From contig NZ_JAUSYG010000001.1 of the NCBI RefSeq assembly GCF_030816725.1, positions 1,116,001-1,180,000 of the forward strand: DNA of 64,000 nucleotides. The letters are read 5' to 3'. This stretch comes from Pseudarthrobacter defluvii. Lineage in GTDB: Bacteria; Actinomycetota; Actinomycetes; Actinomycetales; Micrococcaceae. This document shows positions 26,747-35,200 of this stretch, piece by piece; position 1 is the stretch's first letter, and every line of letters begins with the position of its first letter. Made by a program: the position numbers and the translations under genes. The notes under the pieces were generated by a model. That model was not told the DNA's origin. It did not search any database and worked only from the letters and a program-made list of their open reading frames with translations.

Positions 26747-27679
26747 TCAGAACTTCAGGTCGATGATCTTGCGCATCCAGAGGGCGCCGATGGTCATCAG
26801 GACAAAGGAGGCGCCGATCATCACCCAGCCCAGGGGATGGGTGAACATCGAATTCATGTAGCTGGGGCTCACCGCCAGCAGCATGGCCACGATGCCGAAC
26901 GGCATGGCGATGAGGATGTAGGCGGAGAACTTGCCTTCCGCGGCCAGGGCCTTGATGTGGCCCTTGATCTCCGCGCGCTCGCGGATGGTCTCGTTGACCT
27001 GGTCCAGCACTTCGGCTAGATTGCCGCCCACCTCGCGGTTGATCTGGATGGCCTGCGAGATCCACACGAAGTCCTCGTTCTTCATCCGGTCCGCGGTGTC
27101 GTTGAGGGCGGCGAGCAGGTCGCGACCCAGGCTGGTTTCGGTGATCACGCGCCGCATCTCCTCGGACGTGGGCTTCTGGGACTCGGTTGCAGCTGCCTCA
27201 ATGGCACGCAGGATGCTGTGTCCGGCCCGCAGTCCGCCGGAGAGCAGCTGCAGCGTGTCGCCCAGTTGGCTGTCGAAGGCAGTGCGGCGCTTGCCGGCCA
27301 GGAATCCGAGGACCAGTTTGCCCACGAGGGGTGCCAGCAGGGCGAGCAGCAGCCCCACCAAGGGACCCACGGTCACCGTGCCCACCAGCATCCCGACGCA
27401 CGCGCCGATCCCGACCAGCAGCAAGAATTCAGCCTGGCTGAGCCGCAGGCCCGCGTTCTCCAGCTCCGGGCGGGAGAAGAGCTTGACGTTCCGGCCGCCA
27501 AGCAGCCGTTCAAAGGACCTGACGCCGGAGAGTGCCAGGCGGGACAGGGAGGACGGCGGCTCGGGCTCAAACGGACGACGGCGGTCCAGCGGCACCGAGG
27601 GTGCGCTCGGCAGGAGCACGGCCACCCCGAGCAGGCAGATGGCCGCGAGAAGGATTGCACTTCCGATAGCGATGATCAT
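26747..27679 (-). CDS. tadB: Tad pilus inner-membrane protein TadB (operon 1)
   Basis: 310 residues from the ATG at 27679; the frame stays open to 27856 inside cpaF1 but the true start follows cpaF1 by 10 bp. It begins with a membrane segment (MIIAIGSAILLAAICLLGVA), then more at about 90-130, a GspF-type domain with LLSGGLRAGHSILRAIEAAA and REVGGNLAEVLDQVNETIRE, and two C-terminal segments. Function as partner of TadC. The end lies 7 bp before tadC1. Confidence 0.9.
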   Translation of the reverse strand: MIIAIGSAILLAAICLLGVAVLLPSAPSVPLDRRRPFEPEPPSSLSRLALSGVRSFERLLGGRNVKLFSRPELENAGLRLSQAEFLLLVGIGACVGMLVGTVTVGPLVGLLLALLAPLVGKLVLGFLAGKRRTAFDSQLGDTLQLLSGGLRAGHSILRAIEAAATESQKPTSEEMRRVITETSLGRDLLAALNDTADRMKNEDFVWISQAIQINREVGGNLAEVLDQVNETIRERAEIKGHIKALAAEGKFSAYILIAMPFGIVAMLLAVSPSYMNSMFTHPLGWVMIGASFVLMTIGALWMRKIIDLKF

Positions 27680-27689
27680 GAGTGCGTCC

Positions 27690-29171
27690 CTACTTCGCGC
27701 CGGGCGACAGCGGCCCGGCGAAAACGGCCGGGGACACATGGATGCCCAGGTCCTCGAACCGGTCAATGAACCGGGGCCGGATGCCAGTGGCAACAGGCTT
27801 TCCCATAAACCGGCCCTGCGCGTCCACGCCTGCGGAGTAGTCGAAGACGAAGGCATCCTGGAGGGTGACGATGTCGCCTTCCATGCCCTGCACCTCGGTG
27901 ACGTGCGTGATGCGGCGGGAGCCGTCGCGGAGCCTGGAGATCTGGACGATGAGGTTCACGGCGGAGGCAATCTGCTCACGGATGGCGCGCAGCGGAAGAT
28001 CCATGCCGGCCATCAGCACCAGGGTCTCGAGGCGGGCCACGGCGTCGCGGGGGGAGTTGGAGTGCACGGTGGAGAGGGAGCCGTCGTGGCCCGTGTTCAT
28101 GGCCTGCAGCATGTCCAGCGACTCGCCGCCGCGGACCTCGCCCACCACGATGCGGTCCGGACGCATACGGAGCGAGTTGCGGAGGAGCTCGCGGATGGTG
28201 ACCTCGCCCTTGCCCTCGGTGTTGGGCGGGCGGCTTTCCAGCCGGACCACGTGGTCCTGCTGGATCTGCAGTTCCACCGCATCCTCGATGGTGACGATCC
28301 GTTCGTCGTGCGGCAGGAAGGAGGACAGGACGTTGAGGAGCGTGGTCTTGCCCGTGCCCGTGCCGCCGGAGACGATGATGTTCAGCTTGGCTTTGACGCA
28401 GGCGTTGAGCAGCTCGGCCATCTCGGGTGTCAGCGTGCCGAAGTCGATCAGGTTGCGGACCGTCAGCGGGGTCTTGCTGAACTTACGGATGGTCAGCGAG
28501 GATCCGCCCACGGCCAGCGGCGGAATGACGGCGTTGACACGGGAGCCGTCTTCGAGGCGGGCGTCCACCAGCGGCGAGGACTCGTCGATGCGGCGGCCCA
28601 CCTTGGACACGATGCGTTCGATGACCTTGCGCAGGTGCTCCTCGGAGCTGAAGCGGGACTCGGTGAGCGTGAGCTTGCCTTTGCGCTCGACGTAGATCTG
28701 GTCCATCCGGTTGACCATGATTTCGGTGACGGCGGGATCGTCCAGCAGGCGCTGGAGGGGGCCGTAACCGAGGACGTCGTCGGCCACGTCCTGTACCAGG
28801 CGGCTGCGTTCCTCGGGCGTCAGCGGCACCTGCTCGGCGTCGACGATGCGGGTGAGTTCTTCCTTGGCGGTGCTCCGCAGTTCCTTCTCGGTGACGGCGG
28901 CGTCGTTGAAGCGTGTTCCCATCCGCTCGAACAGTGCGGTGGCCGCCCTGTCCTTCATGGCTGCGAAGACGTCCACCTTGGGTGCCGTGGGCACCTGCTG
29001 CGTGCCGGCGTCGTACGTTGAAGGCACGACGGCGGCGTGGGAGGGCAGGTGCCCCTCCGTGCTTTCCGTGGGGGACGGCGAAGGCGCTGGTGCCGGACGG
29101 GGCGGCTCCAGCAGCGCGGTGCCGGATGCTTGGCGGCTTTGGGCCGCGTTGATGCGGTCGGAGAGTTTCAT
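27690..29171 (-). CDS. cpaF: Tad pilus assembly ATPase CpaF/TadA (operon 1)
   Basis: 493 residues. A Pro/Ser-rich N-terminus (to about 60) and helical domain precede the secretion ATPase core: Walker A GGTGTGKTT at 269-277, Asp box, Walker B RIVVGEVRGGE near 340-350 and His box GHDGSLSTVHSNSPRDAVAR. It powers pilin polymerisation from the cytoplasmic face. Start overlaps the cpaE1 stop by one base (TGATG). The C-terminal two-thirds are almost identical in protein to cpaF2, with differences in DNA mostly at third codon positions. Confidence 0.95.
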   Translation of the reverse strand: MKLSDRINAAQSRQASGTALLEPPRPAPAPSPSPTESTEGHLPSHAAVVPSTYDAGTQQVPTAPKVDVFAAMKDRAATALFERMGTRFNDAAVTEKELRSTAKEELTRIVDAEQVPLTPEERSRLVQDVADDVLGYGPLQRLLDDPAVTEIMVNRMDQIYVERKGKLTLTESRFSSEEHLRKVIERIVSKVGRRIDESSPLVDARLEDGSRVNAVIPPLAVGGSSLTIRKFSKTPLTVRNLIDFGTLTPEMAELLNACVKAKLNIIVSGGTGTGKTTLLNVLSSFLPHDERIVTIEDAVELQIQQDHVVRLESRPPNTEGKGEVTIRELLRNSLRMRPDRIVVGEVRGGESLDMLQAMNTGHDGSLSTVHSNSPRDAVARLETLVLMAGMDLPLRAIREQIASAVNLIVQISRLRDGSRRITHVTEVQGMEGDIVTLQDAFVFDYSAGVDAQGRFMGKPVATGIRPRFIDRFEDLGIHVSPAVFAGPLSPGAK

Positions 29172-30364
29172 CAGATGACGACCCTTCGGTGGAGCTTCCG
29201 CTGGGTCTGTGTGCGCCAGGCCGGGTTGAAGCGCTCCACCAGCTGGCGGAGGCTCTTGACGGCGGGGTCCTTTTTGGATTCCTGGAGGACGGGGATGCCG
29301 CGGTTGGTGGACAGGGCCACGGCGCGGGAGCGCGGGACGCTCACGTCAACCGGGGCACCGATGGTGGATTCGACGTCCCGGACGTTCAGGCCGGCCTTGG
29401 CGTCGGCCATGTTGAGGACCACGTGGCGGGATTCGGGCATGATGTCCAGCTGGCGGAGGACCTCCAGGCCGGAGCGGAGGCCGCGGAGGCTGGGGATGTC
29501 CATGGCGCTGACCCAGACCACGTCGGTGCACTGTTCCATGGCGGCGAGCCCGATTTCCGGCATGCCGGGGGCGGTGTCGATGACCACGTACTGAAATTCC
29601 TGGGCCAGCTGTTCCAGCAGGTGGCTGACCTGTTCCGGGGTGATGTGGTCCGCGTCGACCGGGTTGGGCGGTGCGCACAGGGCGTAGATGCCGGCAGGGT
29701 GCACGGTGAGGAAGGCCTTGAGGACCAGGGGGTCCTGGGCGGCGGCGGGGGTGACGGCGTCGGTGACAGTGTGCTGCGGGTTGAGGTAGAGGCCGGAGGC
29801 GACGTCACCGAACTGCAGGTCAAGGTCCACTATGACCACGCTCATGGGCGCAATCTGGCCCAGGCCAATGGCGATGTTGGTGGCGAGGGTGGTCTTGCCC
29901 ACGCCGCCCTTGGGGGAGAAGACGCCGATGACCAGGCCGTTGCCGTTCTCTGCCTGCTGCGTCTCCGGGCCCCGGTGGCGGGTGGCGAAGGACTGGCAGG
30001 CGCGTTCCAGCAGCACCCTGATTTCGGCGGCGTCGGCCTGCGGACTGAGGATGTCGCGGATGCCGGCGCGCATGGCGTTGAGGAGTGCGGCCGATTCGAT
30101 GTCGCTGACCAGGACCAGGCTGAGGCCGGGGAGCTGGACGTCGAAGACCTTGGCGAACCTCAAGGCCTCTTCATACGGGACGTCGGGTCCGATGATCAGG
30201 ACCTCCGGCTGCTCCTGGTTGAGGAGGCCGAACAGTTCCGCCGGGCCTGCGGGGAGGATGTCGCTCGCGATGGTCTGGACGGTGCCGCGCAGGCCGTTGG
30301 CGACGGCGGCGCGCAGTTTCTGGTCGAAGTCGGCGTTGGGGGAGAGGAGGACGAAGCGGCTCAT
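29171..30364 (-). CDS. cpaE: CpaE/TadZ-type localisation ATPase with pseudo-receiver domain (operon 1)
   Basis: 397 residues. Residues 1-125 form a receiver-like domain (MSRFVLLSPNADFDQKLRAA, EVLIIGPDVPYEEALRF) in which the phospho-acceptor Asp and the final Lys are replaced (DILSPQ instead of the usual KP). The rest is a MinD/ParA ATPase: deviant Walker A SPKGGVGKTTLATN and VIVDLDLQFGDVASGL. TadZ proteins mark the pole or site where the pilus is built. It overlaps cpaB1 upstream by four bases and cpaF1 by one. Confidence 0.92.
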   Translation of the reverse strand: MSRFVLLSPNADFDQKLRAAVANGLRGTVQTIASDILPAGPAELFGLLNQEQPEVLIIGPDVPYEEALRFAKVFDVQLPGLSLVLVSDIESAALLNAMRAGIRDILSPQADAAEIRVLLERACQSFATRHRGPETQQAENGNGLVIGVFSPKGGVGKTTLATNIAIGLGQIAPMSVVIVDLDLQFGDVASGLYLNPQHTVTDAVTPAAAQDPLVLKAFLTVHPAGIYALCAPPNPVDADHITPEQVSHLLEQLAQEFQYVVIDTAPGMPEIGLAAMEQCTDVVWVSAMDIPSLRGLRSGLEVLRQLDIMPESRHVVLNMADAKAGLNVRDVESTIGAPVDVSVPRSRAVALSTNRGIPVLQESKKDPAVKSLRQLVERFNPAWRTQTQRKLHRRVVI

Positions 30365-31116
30365 TTGTACACCGTGTCCTTCCTGGCGATGAAGCCGCCG
30401 TTATCCTGGGCGTCGAGGGGTTCCTTGGTAAGCCAGAGGCTGCCATTGATGGTGGTGAAGATGATTTTGTTGGCGTCAACGTCACTCACCGCCACAGTCA
30501 CCATGAAGGAGCCCTGGGGAAGGGTGGTGTCCTGCGGGTTCGTGCCATCCGTGGTCTTGTTCGCGTCGGCTGGCTGCGGTGCCCGCTGGACCGCCGTGAC
30601 CAGGACCTTGCGGAGGGCGAGTTGGGTTGTGGGCTCGCTGGGCTTGCTCTTATCCGCGCCGCCCGGGAAGCTGAACGCCATGGCAACGTGGTCGCCGGCT
30701 TCGAGACGTCCACCGACAACCATCTTGGGTTCCAGTTCGAATGTCACTTCCTGCAGCCCCGCGGGCACCTTTGGGGCGCCGCTGGCCTTGGCATCCTTTG
30801 GTGCCACAAGGCGTTCCGCGAGGAGCTGTTCGCCCGGGACAAGGTCCACGGCAGCGACCGTTCCGCCCTTGCCATCCAGAGACGTGAGCGCGCTGGTGGC
30901 TACGCCGGCCGCGGGCACGTCCTCAATGACGAGCGAGGCTGTCATGTCGTTCACCGGAGTTCCGGAGGGGATGGCCTTTTGGACGACCAGGACTTTCTTG
31001 GGGTTGGTGCTCGCCATCGCCCGTGCGTCCGCGCCGTTGGCATACACGATGATGAGGAGGGCTCCCACAAGCGCCAGGGCTACTGCGGCCGTTCCGGCAA
31101 GCATGCGAGACTTCAC
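30361..31116 (-). CDS. cpaB: Flp pilus assembly protein CpaB/RcpC (operon 1)
   Basis: 251 residues from a GTG at 31116 with GGAG eight bases before it; upstream in-frame codons overlap the spacer after the TadG-like gene and are unlikely. One membrane segment (residues 5-25, GTAAVALALVGALLIIVYAN), a SAF domain (KKVLVVQKAIPSGTPVND to VPGEQLLAERLV, about 40-110), then an extracytoplasmic domain. In Gram-negatives CpaB works with the secretin; here it presumably acts in the wall zone. It overlaps cpaE1. Confidence 0.88.
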   Translation of the reverse strand: MKSRMLAGTAAVALALVGALLIIVYANGADARAMASTNPKKVLVVQKAIPSGTPVNDMTASLVIEDVPAAGVATSALTSLDGKGGTVAAVDLVPGEQLLAERLVAPKDAKASGAPKVPAGLQEVTFELEPKMVVGGRLEAGDHVAMAFSFPGGADKSKPSEPTTQLALRKVLVTAVQRAPQPADANKTTDGTNPQDTTLPQGSFMVTVAVSDVDANKIIFTTINGSLWLTKEPLDAQDNGGFIARKDTVYK

Positions 31117-31144
31117 GTTGGACTCCGTGGTGTTGTTGGGTGGA

Positions 31145-32212
31145 TCAGAGGGAAAGACGAACGATAGTGGCGCCGTAAGGACTGACGGGGCCGAGGGTGT
31201 AACCATCGGCAAGCGAGACGTACGTCACGAATTCTCCGATGACGCCCCTGCAATCGCCTGTGCATGTAGCAGTAGCAGCCGAGCCCGACCCTTTAGGGGC
31301 GGTGTTGCTGAACGAGTAGGGGGTGACGTTGTCCTGCCCGCTGAACTTCCAGCCGACGATATTGAAGGCGGCGAAGGCCGTGAGGTGGTAGACGGCACCA
31401 GCACCAGTGCCAGTAACTTTGTCAAAAACCGGGAGGAGAACGACAGCTTTGCGCCCGCCCCTGATGTCGGCAGCCCAGCCATTGAGTGTGGCCTCGCAGT
31501 TGCTGGGGGCGCTGTTGCCCGTTTTGGTACTCGTTGGATCGCTGCCGCCTTTGTCGATGCTCAAATCGATGCTGGCGCTGCACTTCCCGGCGTCCTGGGC
31601 CAGCCAGCCGAAGCCTCCCGGCACAGTCCCCCCGGAGGGAAGGGTGCAACCGGGGTTCGCGGATTTACTGTCCTTGTTTTGAAGGACCTGCAGGCCTTTG
31701 TCCACCATGTTCTGCACCTGGCAAATGGAAAAAGCGAGTGGAAACGCCGTGGGCCCTTTATTCGGGCTGCCCCAGACGGCCGAAGCCTTTGCGCCGACCT
31801 CTTTCGAAGGGATGCCAAGGACTCCGGCGAAGAAGAGGGAGACCGAGTTATCAGGTGCTCCGTTCTCCTTGGCCGTTGTGGTGACCGATATAGTCCTGGC
31901 CGTCGTGTTCAACTGGATGTTGTTCACGTTGCTCATGCCGTCTAAGGCGTTCTGGTTCGCGAGGCTTCCCGCCAGCGTCGAAGTCGTTGAACACACCGTC
32001 GTATCGGCAGTGTTCCTTGCGCATTTTTGCGCGACTGCAATTGCAGAAGCATCGGCGCCGTTTTGAAGTTGGGCGCGCTCCGAGTAGATCCGACCGACGT
32101 CGATGGCGATGGCCACGAACCCTAGGAGAGTCACCATCAGAATGGCAACGATGACGCTGATCGCGCCGCGCTCGCCGTGCAGCGTGGGTGAGGTCCCCTT
32201 GTTCCAGCTCAC
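31145..32212 (-). CDS. TadG-like pilus assembly protein (operon 1)
   Basis: 355 residues from a GTG that overlaps the tadE1 stop (GTGA). The N-terminus HGERGAISVIVAILMVTLLG is a pilin-like signal and helix with G-A cleavage context but without the Glu at +5; DVGRIYSERAQLQNGADASA marks the TadE/TadG-like N-terminal family. The remaining 290 residues are extracellular, Cys- and Gly-containing, without a recognised domain. Probably a pilus-associated minor component or adhesin. It pairs with the matching gene in operon 2. Confidence 0.82.
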   Translation of the reverse strand: MSWNKGTSPTLHGERGAISVIVAILMVTLLGFVAIAIDVGRIYSERAQLQNGADASAIAVAQKCARNTADTTVCSTTSTLAGSLANQNALDGMSNVNNIQLNTTARTISVTTTAKENGAPDNSVSLFFAGVLGIPSKEVGAKASAVWGSPNKGPTAFPLAFSICQVQNMVDKGLQVLQNKDSKSANPGCTLPSGGTVPGGFGWLAQDAGKCSASIDLSIDKGGSDPTSTKTGNSAPSNCEATLNGWAADIRGGRKAVVLLPVFDKVTGTGAGAVYHLTAFAAFNIVGWKFSGQDNVTPYSFSNTAPKGSGSAATATCTGDCRGVIGEFVTYVSLADGYTLGPVSPYGATIVRLSL

Positions 32213-32583
32213 CCTCCGCACAGCATGACTCCCTTGCCTGTCATAGGGAACGGGCCGGCGATGCCGGTGATCGTGGAGAGCGTGTAGTTGATAGTGACTG
32301 TCACTTGGGTTCCCGTGGTACAAGTCGACGGGTTCACATTCACTGCGGAGGCGGAAATGGTGGAACTGACCGAAGCCGCCGCGTTTGCAGCAGCTGTTTT
32401 GGCTCCGGTTGGATCGTTGTTAATCGCCATGACCCGCACACCGTCGCGGGCAGCGTTGGTGAGGGTGATCTGGGCGTTGTAGGCCCGGCCGAATTCGATG
32501 GTACCCAGCACGAGCATCAAGAGGAGGGGCAGCAGGATCGCGAATTCGACCGCGGCTGCGCCGCGTTCCGAATCACGTTTCAC
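32209..32583 (-). CDS. tadE: TadE-like pseudopilin (operon 1)
   Basis: 124 residues from the GTG at 32583, which has GAGGAGG about nine bases upstream; a GTG nine bases earlier abuts that site and is less likely. The leader KRDSERG is followed by AAAVEFAILLPLLLMLVLGT, a class III prepilin-like helix with Glu at +5 after the Gly cleavage site. FGRAYNAQITLTNAARDGVR is the TadE signature. It should be cut by the prepilin peptidase. It lies between flp1 and the TadG-like gene. Confidence 0.87.
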   Translation of the reverse strand: MKRDSERGAAAVEFAILLPLLLMLVLGTIEFGRAYNAQITLTNAARDGVRVMAINNDPTGAKTAAANAAASVSSTISASAVNVNPSTCTTGTQVTVTINYTLSTITGIAGPFPMTGKGVMLCGG

Positions 32584-32669
32584 CTGCTGCACCTCCTCTT
32601 GAATTGCTTGTTTCTGCCGGCAAAGTGCCCCCGTTTCGATATGGGGTCCGGAACGGCGTTCGGGTGTTG

Positions 32670-32873
32670 CTACGGGGTGGGGATGGCCGTCTTGGACGGG
32701 TGCGCGATGTCGGTGGAGACGCCGCTGAACATTGTGCCGAGCTGGCCGCCAAGTGTGCTGACCGCGACGATGATGACGACGGCGATGAGGGCGACCATGA
32801 TGCCGTATTCAACGGCGGTTGCGCCTTTTTCACTGCGAAGACGGATCATGATGTTGGTGTAGAGAGAAAGCAT
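32670..32873 (-). CDS. flp: Flp-family type IVb pilin (operon 1)
   Basis: 67 residues from the ATG at 32873, preceded by AGGAGT; the frame is open further upstream but without pilin features. RLRSEKG then ATAVEYGIMVALIAVVIIVA gives the Flp processing site (cut after Gly, Glu-Tyr at +5/+6) and hydrophobic helix. This should be a major pilin of operon 1. The C-terminal part is short and Pro/Thr-containing. Confidence 0.92.
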   Translation of the reverse strand: MLSLYTNIMIRLRSEKGATAVEYGIMVALIAVVIIVAVSTLGGQLGTMFSGVSTDIAHPSKTAIPTP

Positions 32874-33061
32874 CTGAGACTCCTGTGCGAGACGGATTGG
32901 CTGGCCCTGCACCAGCACTAAGTCGAAGTTAGCAACGCTTGATTGGACATTGACCGGATCTTGCAACATCCTGCGTAAAGCCTGTGCGGAGTAGCCCTTC
33001 ACAGCGCTTTTGCTTCGCCTTTATTGGGCAAAAGTTGACGCTTCACGGATTTGGGGCATAC

Positions 33062-33098
33062 AAAAGGACCCCCTCGGTTCTGGGTGCCGAGGGGGTCC
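33062..33098 (-). terminator. Terminator of Tad operon 2
   Basis: On the minus strand, perfect 12-bp arms (33098-33087 and 33077-33066, GGACCCCCTCGG) enclose a 9-nt loop and are followed by TTTT. It lies 42 bp past the end of flp2 and separates Tad operon 2 from operon 1. Confidence 0.88.
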
Positions 33099-33140
33099 GG
33101 TATTTGGGGCGCCAGAAGGCGCGGTGGGCAGGTGTGTCGC

Positions 33141-33353
33141 TTACGGGATGTCGAGAGCCGCCTTGATTCCTGTGCTGAGGAAGCCGAAAAATCCGTTGAG
33201 CGAAAGCCCGAATATGCCTACGCCTGCCAAGATTACGATTGCGATGAAGCCGACCGTAATCCCATACTCAGTGGCTGTGGCCCCTCTCTCCTGATGTCGA
33301 AGGCTCAAAACAAAGTCACTAGTAAAGAAAGAAATCCGCGCCAAATTCGTCAT
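33141..33353 (-). CDS. flp: Flp-family type IVb pilin at the tail of Tad operon 2
   Basis: 70 residues; GGAGGAG directly precedes the ATG. LRHQERG then ATATEYGITVGFIAIVILAG is the processing site and helix. It follows tadC2 by 8 bp and precedes the terminator, so it is the last gene of operon 2, while flp3 is near that operon's front. Whether the two pilins mix in one fibre or are used under different conditions cannot be read from sequence. Confidence 0.9.
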   Translation of the reverse strand: MTNLARISFFTSDFVLSLRHQERGATATEYGITVGFIAIVILAGVGIFGLSLNGFFGFLSTGIKAALDIP

Positions 33354-33361
33354 GACTCCTC

Positions 33362-34234
33362 CTACGAAATCGCAGCGGCGATATTCATGACTGCGGGCCC
33401 CAGCAGGATGATGAACAGCGTGGGAAAAATGAAGAAGATCAGGGGGAACAGGATCTTAACGGGAATCTTCATTGCATGTTCTTCGGCGCGCTGCCGGCGC
33501 TTGAGGCGCATGTCGTGGGCCTGGACCTTCAAGACCTTGGCGATGGCAATGCCGTACGCGTCCGCTTGGACTACGGCGCGAATAAAAGAGCGGAGGTCAG
33601 GTACATCAACGCGGTCGGACAGCGCCAGGTAGGCCTCTTTGCGTGATCGTCCCACCTGGATGTCCTGCAGGGTGCGGATGAACTCCTCTGCCAAGGGTCC
33701 ACCTCCGTTCGACGCCGCACGGGCCATTGCGGCCTCAAAGCCGAGACCGGCCTGTACCGAGATCAACATCTGGTCCAGGGTGTTCGGTAGCTCCAGCCTG
33801 ATCGCGTCCCTGCGCTTCTCGGCATTAGTGCGGACCAACAGGTCGGGGGCAAAGTAACCAAAGGCAGTTGCTGCCATCAGGATGGCCAAGCGGCCTGGAC
33901 CAGGTTCAGCCAGTAGGTAGATGAGCCCCAGAACGCCGCCGCCCAAACCCAGCAGTGGCTTCACAGCCAGAAGCCGTTCCAGTGGCCATGTCTTGGGACG
34001 GCCGAGCCCTGCAAGTTGTTTGTCCAGCCAAGCGGCATAGCTGCCGGGTGTGATGCGGCGGGTGAGGCCGCTGAATTGGGTGGCGAAACCAGGACGTGCC
34101 GCGTCCCGGGCCCGCTGACCCAGATTTGCCTGAATGTTCCGTATGGCCACGCGGTCGACGGCAAATACAGCCCAAACAAGATATGAGACGGGAAGAACAA
34201 TGGCGAGCATGGCGCCAAGTGCAATGGGTGACAC
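33362..34234 (-). CDS. tadC: Tad pilus inner-membrane protein TadC (operon 2)
   Basis: 290 residues from a GTG with GGAGGG upstream. Same layout as tadC1: N-terminal membrane segment, LPNTLDQMLISVQAGLGFEA, VGRSRKEAYLALSDRVDVPD, and a hydrophobic C-terminus (KILFPLIFFIFPTLFIILLG). It lies 9 bp after tadB2 and 8 bp before flp2. Codon third positions are less GC-rich than in tadC1. Confidence 0.9.
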   Translation of the reverse strand: MSPIALGAMLAIVLPVSYLVWAVFAVDRVAIRNIQANLGQRARDAARPGFATQFSGLTRRITPGSYAAWLDKQLAGLGRPKTWPLERLLAVKPLLGLGGGVLGLIYLLAEPGPGRLAILMAATAFGYFAPDLLVRTNAEKRRDAIRLELPNTLDQMLISVQAGLGFEAAMARAASNGGGPLAEEFIRTLQDIQVGRSRKEAYLALSDRVDVPDLRSFIRAVVQADAYGIAIAKVLKVQAHDMRLKRRQRAEEHAMKIPVKILFPLIFFIFPTLFIILLGPAVMNIAAAIS

Positions 34235-34243
34235 GTCGCCCTC

Positions 34244-35200
34244 CTAATACTTCGGCTTGATGAGTTTACTGAGCCACAGGCCGCCAGCAGTCAGCATCAC
34301 GCCGGCCGCCCCCAGCATCAGATAGCCGGGGACCGTGGATGTAAATGTCCTGGAATATTGCGGGTTGATTAAGATCAACGCGAAGAAAAGCACCACCGGC
34401 AATCCCATCAGGACGGCAGCCGACATCTTGCCTTCCGCACTGAGAGCCTTGACCTGCCGGCGTATCTGGTTCCGGTCGCGGATCGTTTCGCCCACATGGT
34501 CGAGTACCTCAGCAAGATCCCCGCCGACCTCCCGGTGGATCTCGATTGCCTGGGCAATCCAGCTGAAGTCTTCGCTCGTCGTTCGGTCGGCTACATCCAG
34601 CATGGACGCACCTAGGTCCCTCCCTATTCTTGTCTCATTGACAATCCTGATCAGTTCCTCCGACATCGGGGCGTCCGTTTCTTTTGCGGAGGCGTCGATG
34701 GCCCGCAGGAGACTGTGCCCGGCGCGCATACTGCCGCTGAGCATTTGAATAGTGTCCGGCAGTTGCTCATCAAACTTCGCTCGACGCCGCGATGCCAGCA
34801 GCGACAGGTAGCCGACCATGCCGGCAGGAACGGCAGCCAAGAGAATGACTGCAAAGAAGAGCCCGCCAAGCATGAAGCCCAAGACTGCCCCCACCGAGGC
34901 TCCCGCACCCATCATCAGGAGGTAGTCAGCCGGTTGCGTTTTGAGGCCGGCCCGTTCCAGCTTGTCGCGGTTTACCATGAAACCGCTGCCACCCTTGAGT
35001 CGCTTGTTGATGGCCGCGACGACCGAATCCGTTAGTATCGTCAATCCCTTGGCCGCCGAAATAGCTTCGTCGGGCCGTCGCCGGGACAACGGAATGACGT
35101 TCGTCGGTTTGAAAACGACGGCGAACAGGATAATGATCCCAACGAATATCAGAAGGATCCCAGCTGCGAAGACCCCAAATGGCATTTCAGCGATGTCCAT
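34244..35200 (-). CDS. tadB: Tad pilus inner-membrane protein TadB (operon 2)
   Basis: 318 residues from an ATG that shares one base with the cpaF2 stop (TGATG); GGGGAGG lies in the cpaF2 end. A GTG three bases earlier is also possible. N-terminal membrane helix (VFAAGILLIFVGIIILFAVV), GspF-type domain with MLSGSMRAGHSLLRAIDASA and REVGGDLAEVLDHVGETIRD, and two C-terminal helices. Partner of TadC2 in the pilus platform. Confidence 0.9.
   Translation of the reverse strand: MDIAEMPFGVFAAGILLIFVGIIILFAVVFKPTNVIPLSRRRPDEAISAAKGLTILTDSVVAAINKRLKGGSGFMVNRDKLERAGLKTQPADYLLMMGAGASVGAVLGFMLGGLFFAVILLAAVPAGMVGYLSLLASRRRAKFDEQLPDTIQMLSGSMRAGHSLLRAIDASAKETDAPMSEELIRIVNETRIGRDLGASMLDVADRTTSEDFSWIAQAIEIHREVGGDLAEVLDHVGETIRDRNQIRRQVKALSAEGKMSAAVLMGLPVVLFFALILINPQYSRTFTSTVPGYLMLGAAGVMLTAGGLWLSKLIKPKY

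Noticed and set aside
29189-31945. 918-codon plus-strand frame across cpaE1-cpaB1-TadG region
   Set aside because: Antiparallel shadow; low complexity Gly/Asp/Val composition typical of reversed high-GC genes.
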